A stretch of DNA of 9,776 nucleotides from Sphingomonadales bacterium (lineage in GTDB: Bacteria; Pseudomonadota; Alphaproteobacteria; Sphingomonadales; Sphingomonadaceae). A model generated the notes under the pieces. It ran no database searches and had not been told where the DNA came from. It was given only the letters and a program-made list of their open reading frames with translations. A program made the translations under genes and the position numbers. Positions 1-6,303 of this stretch are shown here, in pieces. The stretch covers positions 1-9,776 of the forward strand of contig JAFLDC010000068.1 in assembly GCA_017302775.1 (NCBI GenBank), read 5' to 3'. How positions within the stretch are numbered: the stretch's first letter is position 1; every line of letters begins with the position of its first letter.

Positions 1-1
1 G

Positions 2-163
2 CCACTCGCCATCGTCGTCATCGGCGGGTTGATCACCTCGACGATCCTGACGCTCTTCGTGCTGCCCGCAATCAGCCATCTGCTGCTTCGCGGAAAGCAC
101 AAGCATCACGAAATCGGGGAATACAGTGACGTCGACCGGCTCGGCGGCGAGCTGCCAGAATAG
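2..163 (+). CDS. C-terminal end of heavy-metal RND efflux pump (CusA/CzcA family), partial
   Basis: This is the last 53 codons of a gene that begins left of the window. The frame starts at base 2 and ends at TAG 161-163. The peptide opens with PLAIVVIGGLITSTILTLFV, followed by LPAISHLLL, which matches the final transmembrane helix of heavy-metal RND inner-membrane pumps. It closes with a charged cytoplasmic tail containing KHKHH. In the CusA/CzcA family the trimeric pump uses the proton gradient to expel metal ions such as Cu, Ag, Zn, Co or Cd through a tripartite complex spanning both membranes. Which metal is transported cannot be told from the tail. The gene lies outside the integrase-bounded element, on the other side of the tRNA fragment. 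The family call is firm; the symbol (cusA or czcA) is not. Confidence 0.85.
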   Translation, partial: PLAIVVIGGLITSTILTLFVLPAISHLLLRGKHKHHEIGEYSDVDRLGGELPE

Positions 164-175
164 AAAGAACTGACT

Positions 176-319
176 ATGGGACAAGATCGCGATCATGACG
201 GCGGAGGTGACCACGCCGGGCATATCTGCAAATGCGCTGTGAATGGCGCTCATCAGGAGCATGTCCACGACGGACAGAAATCTTGCGGCGATGAGGACTG
301 TCTTCGCGACTGCCGGTAA
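176..319 (+). CDS. Small His/Cys-rich protein, possible metal-binding partner of the RND pump
   Basis: This 47-codon ORF starts at ATG 176, 12 bases after the pump stop codon, and ends at TAA 317-319. The start is preceded by a weak purine stretch (aaagaa). The product has six histidines and five cysteines. It opens MGQDRDHDGGGDHAGH and then carries a CKC motif at residues 18-20, an HQEHVHD stretch near 26-32, and C37, C42 and C46. Such dense His, Cys and Asp content suggests binding of soft or transition metals. Its position directly behind an efflux pump suggests co-transcription and a role as a small metallochaperone or metal buffer. There is no signal peptide or membrane segment. I recognise no named family. 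Chance coding is possible because the ORF is short, but composition and spacing argue for a real gene. Confidence 0.55.
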   Translation: MGQDRDHDGGGDHAGHICKCAVNGAHQEHVHDGQKSCGDEDCLRDCR

Positions 320-672
320 AGAGGTATCGTCGTTCTTGGTCTGCGGTTCGTCGCAGGCAGCGCCCACCTTGGCGTGCTTACAGTGTGATTACAGCACGAG
401 AAGAAACAGCTTGTGTAAGCAGGCTAGGGTGCCCTCGACATCCCGTAAGCGTATGATAACGAGTTGAAAAACTGGAGCGGGCGAAGGGATTCGAACCCTC
501 GACCCCAACCTTGGCAACTTTGCGTTTCGGCGTCCAGCTCAATTCATCGTTATTCGCCTATATCCGATTAGAGTGTTGTAAATCAATATGTTATGTGTTC
601 GCTTGTATATGCTGCTGTTCGCCGATATGGGGTCAAAGTCGCGCAATTTCAGACCCCAATTTGGACCCCAAT
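320..672. other. Non-coding stretch spanning the integration junction
   Basis: No convincing gene lies between the small ORF and the integrase. Positions 320-472 belong to the left flank and show nothing beyond an 8-bp inverted repeat, TGCTTACA at 375-382 and TGTAAGCA at 414-421. Positions 473-517 are the tRNA-Gly 3' fragment. Positions 518-627 are clearly more AT-rich than the surroundings, as expected for the attachment and control region of an integrative element. Short open frames here have no recognisable protein character. Confidence 0.6.
473..517 (-). repeat. tRNA-Gly(GCC) 3'-half fragment, att site of an integrative element
   Basis: Read on the minus strand this is the 3' part of a tRNA. 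It has an anticodon loop with GCC preceded by TT and followed by AA, the 3' anticodon stem GGTTG, a T arm (GAGGG, TTCGAAT, CCCTT), the acceptor strand CGCCCGC, discriminator T and CCA. The D arm, the 5' acceptor strand and the 5' anticodon stem are absent: past 517 the sequence no longer pairs as a tRNA. A 3' tRNA remnant ending at the anticodon loop, close to a P4-type integrase, is the usual direct repeat left by tRNA-targeted integration. An intact tRNA-Gly(GCC) is predicted at the far (right) end of the element, on the minus strand, outside this window. Confidence 0.85.
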
Positions 673-673
673 T
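628..673. promoter_or_regulatory. Repeated GACCCCAATT motifs just upstream of the integrase gene
   Basis: The ten-base motif GACCCCAATT occurs twice in tandem at 652-661 and 664-673, one helical turn apart (12-bp period). The second copy ends immediately before the integrase ATG. The inverted core TGGGGTC stands at 628-634. The 8-mer GACCCCAA also occurs inside the tRNA fragment at 501-508. Repeats in this position fit arm-type integrase binding sites or an autoregulatory operator. That function is inferred; the repeats themselves are seen. Confidence 0.45.
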
Positions 674-1972
674 ATGGCAAAGGGCATATCAGACATCCAA
701 CTCAAGGCTCTAGTGGCTAAACCGCCCGAGAAGCGGGTTGAGATCAGCGATGACAAAGTCGATGGCTTGAGCATCAGGATTGGGCCACGCGGCAAGGCGG
801 CTTGGACGTATCGCTTTCGTGTGCGTGGTTCAGGCGGTGTCACCGCTCGGGGCACGCTTCTCAACGGCACCGAGTATCATCGCATTTCGCTTGGCACTTA
901 CCCGGCGGTCTCGATCAAGGCCGCTAGGCAGAAGGCCAGTACCTATGCCGAGCAGATTGAACGTGGTGAAAACCCGCTTGAGGCCCTGGAAGACGGCGCG
1001 ATCCCGAGGTCTGATACCGTCGGCAACTTGATCGACGATTACGTCGCCTATGCCAACCAGACCATGCGGTCGGCGCGAAATGCCGAATGGGTCCTAAATC
1101 GCCACATGCGGGGCCGCTGGGGCACAAAGCCGGTAGGCACCATAAGGGATCGAGATGCCCGGTCGCTGGTCAATGACGTGCGCAAGGGATCTGAAGAAGA
1201 TCAGGCCTCAGACCGACTTCGAAACGGGGCGGCAGCCGAGGTTCGCAAATGGGGTTCGATGCTGTTCGAATGGGCACGCAAAGGCGGCAGGGCGAAGTCG
1301 AACCCATTCCGAGATGTGCCTGTCCCCAAGCTGGAACGTCGCCAACGTTTTCTGACCATGGCGGAAGCGAAGGCAGTGTGGGCTGCAAGTTTCGAATTGG
1401 ATACGCCCTGGGGTGAGGCGATCAGGCTGCTGATGCTCACCGGATGCCGTGAAATGGAAATCTGCGGAGCCAAGTGGGGCTGGTTCGACAGCGAAGAGGG
1501 GACCCTTCTTATCCCCTCGGCTGATTTCAAGAGCGAACGCGCGTTCCTGGTCACCTTGTCAGCGCAGGCACAGTCTATTCTCGATGCGTCACCCCGCTTT
1601 GCCGATGGTCCGTTCGTATTCAGCACGACCAACGGGCAAAAGTCGATTGCGGGAATTGCGCGCAAAGTCCTCAATGTGCTGCATGAAAAGGCGGAAAAGC
1701 GCCTGAGCCAACCCATGGATCATTTTATGCTGCATGACTTTCGTCGAACCGTCAGAACCCACCTGAGCCGCCTGCGGGTAAGTGCCGTAGTAGCCCAATT
1801 GGCGATCGGGCACAGCTTGAAGGGGCTCGATGCGCGCTACAACATCTACGACTTTGCATTGGAGAAGAGGGAAGCATTGCAGGCCTGGGCCGACGAATTG
1901 ACAGCACCAGCTGTTAAGCCGGAACGGTTCGCCGAACTTACTCCTGAAACGCTCGAACTGCGACAGGCCTAG
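674..1972 (+). CDS. P4-type tyrosine site-specific integrase
   Basis: The 432-residue protein carries the three parts of P4-like integrases. An N-terminal arm-binding domain (DUF4102 type) spans about residues 5-90, with the typical stretches DGLSIRIGPRGKAAWTYRFR and HRISLGTYPAVSIKAAR. A SAM-like core-binding domain spans about 114-215, and the catalytic domain about 225-408. All catalytic residues are visible: R259 in LTGCREMEI, K286, H354 and R357 in HDFRRT, H380 in IGH, and nucleophile Y389 in ARYNIYDF, followed by the family's usual EKREALQAWAD tail. Start ATG 674 is chosen because homology begins at MAKGISDIQLKAL; the frame stays open upstream to 593 but that part looks non-coding. No clear Shine-Dalgarno sequence precedes ATG 674. 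The enzyme presumably recombines the tRNA-Gly(GCC) site 157 bp upstream and appears intact. Confidence 0.95.
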   Translation: MAKGISDIQLKALVAKPPEKRVEISDDKVDGLSIRIGPRGKAAWTYRFRVRGSGGVTARGTLLNGTEYHRISLGTYPAVSIKAARQKASTYAEQIERGENPLEALEDGAIPRSDTVGNLIDDYVAYANQTMRSARNAEWVLNRHMRGRWGTKPVGTIRDRDARSLVNDVRKGSEEDQASDRLRNGAAAEVRKWGSMLFEWARKGGRAKSNPFRDVPVPKLERRQRFLTMAEAKAVWAASFELDTPWGEAIRLLMLTGCREMEICGAKWGWFDSEEGTLLIPSADFKSERAFLVTLSAQAQSILDASPRFADGPFVFSTTNGQKSIAGIARKVLNVLHEKAEKRLSQPMDHFMLHDFRRTVRTHLSRLRVSAVVAQLAIGHSLKGLDARYNIYDFALEKREALQAWADELTAPAVKPERFAELTPETLELRQA

Positions 1973-2035
1973 ACGTTAAATATTTGAAAGGGTGGCGAGA
2001 ATTTATCCACCTAGAGCTACGGCAATCAAATCAGC

Positions 2036-2449
2036 TCAATACCAAGGTTTTGGTGGTGCCACGGGGCGCATCAACCGTCCGCTTGTCAACTGGAAGCTGG
2101 CGCGCCCGAGTTCGAAGCCGAAGTGGTTCGCCACTTCGCGCTGGTAAATCGGTGCCGCCAATTCAGCGTCCATGACTATTTGGACGGTGCCAGAAGCCAA
2201 ATGGTACGAAACGCTGCCACCAGGAAAATCATAGGCTGCACGACCCGCAATCGAGGTGGGCCAACCGCGCCGACGCAGCCAGTGCGGATCACGCGACGCG
2301 AGTGCATCCCAGAATTGTCGCTTGCTTCGTGGCCCGACCCATAAGCCATTGATGCTCGTCGCTTCATGTGCAGGAACCAGGTCGGCCACCAAAGCAGAAT
2401 ATGTCCTGATATTGGCAGCCACGAACCAGAAATGTCCAACCTCGGTCAC
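2036..2449 (-). CDS. Hypothetical protein (137 aa), translationally coupled to DUF2958 gene
   Basis: I do not recognise a family. The frame is open from a GTG at 2518, but the likely start is GTG 2449-2447. That GTG overlaps the TGA stop of the upstream DUF2958 gene in a GTGA arrangement, typical of translational coupling. The product then opens VTEVGHFWFVAANIRTYSAL and ends in a proline-rich KPWY tail. It is rich in Trp and other aromatic residues (WVGP, FWDAL, PHWLRRRGWP), has no membrane segment or signal peptide, and looks like a small soluble globular protein. It is the last gene of the minus-strand block and converges on the integrase, whose stop lies 63 bp away. The tight coupling suggests it works with, or is dosed with, the DUF2958 protein. 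Confidence 0.7.
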   Translation of the reverse strand: MTEVGHFWFVAANIRTYSALVADLVPAHEATSINGLWVGPRSKRQFWDALASRDPHWLRRRGWPTSIAGRAAYDFPGGSVSYHLASGTVQIVMDAELAAPIYQREVANHFGFELGRASFQLTSGRLMRPVAPPKPWY

Positions 2450-2814
2450 GTCACGATGCGGCCATCCAGTCGCGCGCTGGCGGCATAGATCGATAGCTCG
2501 GCATCGGGGACGAACCACTCGTCGCGTTCGATGGGCAAACCCATCGGCCCGCGCAGCTTGGTCAGCTCGCTCAAGCTCACCCAGCCGATTTCAGGCATGC
2601 CCAGGCCAAGATCGCAAAGCCCGAATGCCCGATCCTCGTCGTCTGGATCGATTTCAGTGAGGAGCCAGGTTGCCTGCGCATCGGGCGTGAACAGCTTTAT
2701 AACAGGCTGTGGATCGAACTGGTCCCCGCCAGCGGTACGGTGACCGTTGGCGAGGAGTTCGCGGTAGGCGGACTCGGGAATGAAGGCAGGCCGCTTTACG
2801 CCAGGCCACGCCAT
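2446..2814 (-). CDS. DUF2958 domain-containing protein
   Basis: The 122-residue product matches the DUF2958 family over its whole length. Signature stretches are YRELLANG near residue 17, DPQPVIKLFTPDAQATWLLT (34-53), the acidic EIDPDDEDRAFGLCDLGLG (54-72), PEIGWVSLSEL, and RGPMGLPIERDEWF. Members are usually 110-130 residues and are common on plasmids and integrative elements beside ArdC-type genes; their biochemical role is unknown. Start ATG 2814 is chosen because it follows the upstream TGA by one base (TGAaATG). A TTG at 2832 would also be in frame but would overlap the nuclease gene. The product is cytoplasmic. It is clearly co-transcribed with the PGN_0703-type nuclease upstream and coupled by a 4-base overlap to the next gene. 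Confidence 0.9.
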   Translation of the reverse strand: MAWPGVKRPAFIPESAYRELLANGHRTAGGDQFDPQPVIKLFTPDAQATWLLTEIDPDDEDRAFGLCDLGLGMPEIGWVSLSELTKLRGPMGLPIERDEWFVPDAELSIYAASARLDGRIVT

Positions 2815-2815
2815 T

Positions 2816-3880
2816 TCAGGCAGCCTTGCCAATCAGCGCAATCGGCTTCGATGCAGCCGGTGCAGGCAACCAGGTCTTGCCGCTGGCCCGCAGGGCCTCG
2901 CGCACGACTTCATCGACTTTCCACCAGTCGCAGTACCGTTCCCACAGGTCGAGTGCATGGACCTCCTGGCCCGCCCAGCCGTAGGCCTCGATCACCTGCT
3001 CCAGCTCAATGCTGACGAACGGGGTCTGCGACTTGCCGGGTTTCGCGAGGAAACTGGAATACAGCCGCGCCGCATTCTGGACGAGATGGTTGTGGCGGGG
3101 CGCGACCAGCACGAAGTAGGCTTCGGCGTAGTCGCCCCGCATGACAGCGGCCTGGGCGAGAAGGTGTTCGCGGAAATACTGCTGCAAAGGGTTGACCCGA
3201 AGCGCCGCATGATCCGGTTCCTTGAAGAGGCCGGATGCTCGGGAAAGCTCTTCATAGCGGGCGCTGAATTCGGACGGCGCTGGCTCCTGGCCGGATTCGC
3301 TGTATTTGGCCTCGACAGCCACCAGGCCCGTCTTGCCGTCGCGTCGTTCATACACGAACGCCACGTCGAATGCCGAGCGGTCGCCGGTCAGGGTGGGGTC
3401 CTTGCGGCCCGGGCTGTGTTCGAACCAGACATGGCGAACGGCCTTGATGTTGATGCCCGGCACCATCGCGCGCAGCAGCTTCGCGGCCAGGTCCAGGTCA
3501 CGGCGCAGCGGGGCAAACAGGTTGAAACAGAGGGGCATACTCGACAGAAGGTTGCCGTAGAGCCGCGTGCGGTCGATCATCGCACCCGGTTCCTGATAGG
3601 CCGTCTCTAGCCGCGCGATTTCGGCGATTTCAGGATTGAGGAAGTTGCGCCCTTCTTCGGCAGGACCATCGGCGATCAGCGATCCGATCCGACGCTTGAT
3701 GCCCTGATGGTTCGTGAAGGTGCCGATGGGCAGATCGTGACGTTCGCGCCAAAGCGCCTGGAGGAGGCGGGCGCAGGACCGGAAGCGATTGTCGAAACCT
3801 TCGTAGACGCGGTGCGCCTTCAGCACCTTGGCAGGTACGATGGGCAACTGCGCGATCGGGGTCTGGGGTTCAGGGATCAT
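2816..3880 (-). CDS. PGN_0703-family putative restriction endonuclease, PD-(D/E)XK fold
   Basis: The 354-residue protein shows the hallmarks of the PGN_0703 family of putative restriction endonucleases. It has the conserved block NLLSSMPLCFNLFAPL (110-125) and a PD-(D/E)XK core with D172 (SAFDVAFVYE) and E190-A-K192 (LVAVEAKYSES). A later Gln-rich helix (PLQQYFREHLL, 231-241) may supply the auxiliary motif. The expected activity is Mg-dependent DNA cleavage; specificity is unknown, and no partner methyltransferase is visible. ATG 3880 is preferred over ATG 3916 because GGAGAT stands about six bases before it, whereas the earlier ATG has no ribosome site. There is 182 bp of upstream space, so it may have its own promoter. 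It is one base from the DUF2958 gene, so the two form a transcription unit. Catalytic residues look intact. Confidence 0.88.
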   Translation of the reverse strand: MIPEPQTPIAQLPIVPAKVLKAHRVYEGFDNRFRSCARLLQALWRERHDLPIGTFTNHQGIKRRIGSLIADGPAEEGRNFLNPEIAEIARLETAYQEPGAMIDRTRLYGNLLSSMPLCFNLFAPLRRDLDLAAKLLRAMVPGINIKAVRHVWFEHSPGRKDPTLTGDRSAFDVAFVYERRDGKTGLVAVEAKYSESGQEPAPSEFSARYEELSRASGLFKEPDHAALRVNPLQQYFREHLLAQAAVMRGDYAEAYFVLVAPRHNHLVQNAARLYSSFLAKPGKSQTPFVSIELEQVIEAYGWAGQEVHALDLWERYCDWWKVDEVVREALRASGKTWLPAPAASKPIALIGKAA

Positions 3881-3967
3881 TGGTATCTCCAGTGCCAGCC
3901 GCACGGTGCGGGGCATGGAGAATTCGTCTTTGTCTCGACGATGTTGTTCACCTGTTCGGCGTGCCTA

Positions 3968-3980
3968 TGGGCGTTGCCCA
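3968..3980. promoter_or_regulatory. Short palindrome upstream of the PGN_0703-type gene
   Basis: TGGGC-gtt-GCCCA is a perfect 5-bp inverted repeat with a 3-base spacer. It lies about 90 bp upstream of the nuclease start, inside the 182-bp gap separating it from the 454-residue gene. A role as a repressor site is possible; GC-rich DNA gives such short repeats by chance, so this is weak. Confidence 0.2.
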
Positions 3981-4062
3981 AACAGCCACGCAGAATCCAA
4001 CGACCATGCATTGGAACTTGCTGGGTGTTCACGCCACGCGCAATTCGCGAGAGGCTGAAAGA

Positions 4063-5427
4063 CTACTCTTTTTTCAGTGAAAACTGGCGCGCGGCTGGGT
4101 CGTCCGAAAAATGCAGGACAATGTGGTCGTCGTCCTCGTCAAGGCTTCGCGGCGAGATTTCTGCCCCGCTCAACGTCATCCCCATATTGAGCCAATGCTC
4201 AAACAGGTTGGTGTTGCGTCCGCCGCTGGTGAGATATTTGCGGAACCACTCTTCGCTGATCCGGCCCGCCAACAAGTCGAGCAACAGCCTTGCTGGAAAG
4301 GCAATTGTGTGGCGATTCTCTTTGCCATTGGTCGTCACGGTCATCCCCAAATACTGCCCTCTGCCTTCCGGGGCGAAGGAGCCTTGCCGGAACAGCGAGC
4401 GGGCCTGATAGCCTTCATAGTGCGGTGCTGGTAGAATCGAGGCCAAGCGCTCCAGCCCGATGGGAGACTGTGGAAGCTGAGCGGTCCCGAAAAAGGTTAC
4501 GGTCCAGCGTTTCGGTTCTCGCCCAAGTGGGTCGGACCCGAGCCATGCAGAACGCTCTATCGTTGGGGAGAAGACTACCACAGCGTCAATATCCGCACTG
4601 TAGGTGCGCACGAAGTGGCCGATAACGTCGGCCCCAGAAACAGTCCGACCGGCGGGGTCTCGCCATCCGAATTTCCCCATGTGATTGAGGAGGCTTGAAC
4701 CCACATCCGCTACGAACAGCAGGCGAAGGGTGCCTTGTACAGCGGCTTTGAGCTGGCGCTTCTTACGGCGAAGCAATTCGAACAGCGGGTTGTCATCGAC
4801 CGAATGTGCCTCGACGGGCATGGATGAGAAGATGTTATGGTAACGCGTCTGTTTGTAGGTCTTGCGCTCTACCTCGACATCAAGGCCTTGGCCTTGCAGA
4901 TGCAGCCGCCCGTTGGCGGAGAGACCTGAATTGATCCATTGGGCGATGGCAGCGCGCATTGCCTCGTCAACCTTGAAGCCCTTGGGCGCAAGGCGGCGGC
5001 GATAGTATTTCCCTGCCTCGTAACCACTGGTCACGCGGAAATGGTAATAGAGGTATTCTCCGGTGCCGGATTGGGCGCGATTGGCTGCTGCGCCGATCTG
5101 GAGGGCAATAGCGTCCATTTCGGCCTCGCCGGACAGAGAATTGTCGTTGGTGGCAGCGATCTCGATTGCAGCCGTGATACGAGGGACAAGAAAATCCGTG
5201 ATGGCATCAGGTCGCTTGCTGTCCCCCCACCATTCAGGCTCGATCTCCATTTCACCGAGCGAACCTATCCCCCAAAGCAGCGCCAGTTCCATTTCGGCAG
5301 GCAACGCCTGATCCACGTCCTTCTTGCTGTTGAGCCGCCGCAGCAAGTCCTTGCCTTTACCGTCGGTCAAGACGGGCGCGAGTTCATCAAGCATGAATTG
5401 CAGGCGGCGGCGGGAGAATATCGTCAC
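4063..5427 (-). CDS. Uncharacterised 454-residue protein, possible degenerate PD-(D/E)XK domain
   Basis: I do not recognise a named family. Start GTG 5427 gives MTIFSRRRLQFMLDELAPVL; the next in-frame ATG (5394) would remove this conserved-looking beginning, and neither start has a strong ribosome site. The protein is soluble, with no signal or membrane helix. Residues 72-91 (KRPDAITDF...AAIEIA) resemble a PD...ExK strand pair with Ala in place of the catalytic Lys. This could mean an inactive nuclease fold, but that is inference. A central block, NPLFELLRRKKRQLK (213-227) followed by TLRLLFVADVGSSLL, and a late FEHWLNMGMTLSGAEISP block look conserved rather than random. The C-terminus is acidic (DEDDD near 430). 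The gene sits 82 bp after the Cas4-like gene and 182 bp before the PGN_0703-type gene, on the same strand. Confidence 0.85.
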   Translation of the reverse strand: MTIFSRRRLQFMLDELAPVLTDGKGKDLLRRLNSKKDVDQALPAEMELALLWGIGSLGEMEIEPEWWGDSKRPDAITDFLVPRITAAIEIAATNDNSLSGEAEMDAIALQIGAAANRAQSGTGEYLYYHFRVTSGYEAGKYYRRRLAPKGFKVDEAMRAAIAQWINSGLSANGRLHLQGQGLDVEVERKTYKQTRYHNIFSSMPVEAHSVDDNPLFELLRRKKRQLKAAVQGTLRLLFVADVGSSLLNHMGKFGWRDPAGRTVSGADVIGHFVRTYSADIDAVVVFSPTIERSAWLGSDPLGREPKRWTVTFFGTAQLPQSPIGLERLASILPAPHYEGYQARSLFRQGSFAPEGRGQYLGMTVTTNGKENRHTIAFPARLLLDLLAGRISEEWFRKYLTSGGRNTNLFEHWLNMGMTLSGAEISPRSLDEDDDHIVLHFSDDPAARQFSLKKE

Positions 5428-5509
5428 CGACTCAGCTTAGCACAATACAAGAACAAATGCCGCAACCAATCGTCCGGGATTGCTTCGGCCAGAGTCGTTT
5501 TGGATGGCC

Positions 5510-6253
5510 TTAGACGGCTGATTCTGGTTGTCTAAAGCAGTAATGGCGAAACTCACAGGCTGGCCTGTCGCAGTGCGGCGATGGCTCAGTGGCAGGTTCG
5601 CTGCCTCCAAGTACCCTTCGAGCTTGATCGACGGCGGCCTTTCGCCCTTGGGCCAGCCGCAATGCGTCGGCAGTAACATCGGCATCGATGAACCTGACCG
5701 TTGGATTGCGGCTGGTTGGCTGCAAGGGGCGCTCGACATGGCGCACCACAACTGCCGAAAGGCAGACGCGATTACCATGGATGACCCAAGCTTGTGTTGC
5801 CACATCTCGAACTTGGTAGGATCGAACCGCGCGGGCGTTCTTGACCTCGATAAGCCGCCAGCCGCCCCAGCCGTCGGGTTCCAAGACATCGGCGCGGATT
5901 ACCACGCCGTCGCGCTCGAATGCTGCCTCAAAGATGGGCACCGGTGAATTTGCCTTTAGCAGTTCGTTGGTGCGCGCAATGGCGGCTGGAACTTGAAGAT
6001 GATCTTCCGCGACAAGATGACCTTGCGCATAGCGACGGCGCGCAAGTTCGCCCACGTAGTGGCCGCATCGGAAACGGTCCAGCGTCGCATCGTCGAACTG
6101 GGAAAGGTCGCGGCGATGAATTTGCAGCCACAGACGGCGCGGGCATTGCTCGAACGCCGCGATCTTGCTTTTCGATAGGCGCGGCTGGTCCGGTGTTGAA
6201 CAAGAGTTGGTTGGCTGCACGTGGAAGGATACCTCGCTGTAATGCGAGAGCAT
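5510..6253 (-). CDS. Cas4-like Fe-S PD-(D/E)XK nuclease (stand-alone)
   Basis: The 247-residue protein has the full Cas4/Dna2/AddB-type layout. An N-terminal LSKSKIAAFEQCPRRLWL block (26-43) carries C37, and three further cysteines, C228, C233 and C239 (CDRPACEFRHYC), lie near the C-terminus. Together they fit the four-cysteine 4Fe-4S staple. The nuclease core shows H65 in FRCGHYVGEL, D122 in IRADVLE, E136-V-K138 in LIEVKNA, and Q154 in DVATQAW, so all catalytic positions appear intact. The expected activity is single-strand or end-directed DNA cleavage. The N-terminus resembles that of DUF2779 proteins, but those are usually much longer and this one stops just after the cysteine cluster. ATG 6253 follows an in-frame TGA, so it is the earliest possible start. 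No cas genes or CRISPR repeats are nearby. Confidence 0.85.
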   Translation of the reverse strand: MLSHYSEVSFHVQPTNSCSTPDQPRLSKSKIAAFEQCPRRLWLQIHRRDLSQFDDATLDRFRCGHYVGELARRRYAQGHLVAEDHLQVPAAIARTNELLKANSPVPIFEAAFERDGVVIRADVLEPDGWGGWRLIEVKNARAVRSYQVRDVATQAWVIHGNRVCLSAVVVRHVERPLQPTSRNPTVRFIDADVTADALRLAQGRKAAVDQARRVLGGSEPATEPSPHCDRPACEFRHYCFRQPESAV

Positions 6254-6303
6254 TCATCTTGCGGGCGCGAACATTGTGACCAGTATGCGCGTTACCGTAC
6301 CTG

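Noticed and set aside
375..421. 8-bp inverted repeat TGCTTACA/TGTAAGCA, with TGCTTACAG again at 9734-9742
   Set aside because: The arms are 31 bases apart with no T tract, and a 9-base repeat 9 kb away is expected by chance, so it was not called a terminator or att site.
1991..2011. GGTGG/CCACC hairpin between the convergent integrase and 137-residue genes
   Set aside because: Five pairs with an 11-base loop and no following T run; terminator role not supported.
2780..3610. Long plus-strand open frame (276 codons)
   Set aside because: It lies antisense to the PGN_0703-type nuclease and DUF2958 genes, whose motifs are clear; the translation shows no family character and reflects GC-rich shadow coding.
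4055..4077. CTGAAA/TTTCAG hairpin at the end of the 454-residue gene
   Set aside because: Only six AT-rich pairs with an 11-base loop; too weak for a terminator.
4939..5535. Plus-strand open frame (198 codons)
   Set aside because: Antisense to the start of the 454-residue gene, with no ribosome site or motif.
5510..6253. Cas4-like gene as part of a CRISPR-Cas locus
   Set aside because: No repeat-spacer array and no cas1, cas2 or effector gene is present in the window.
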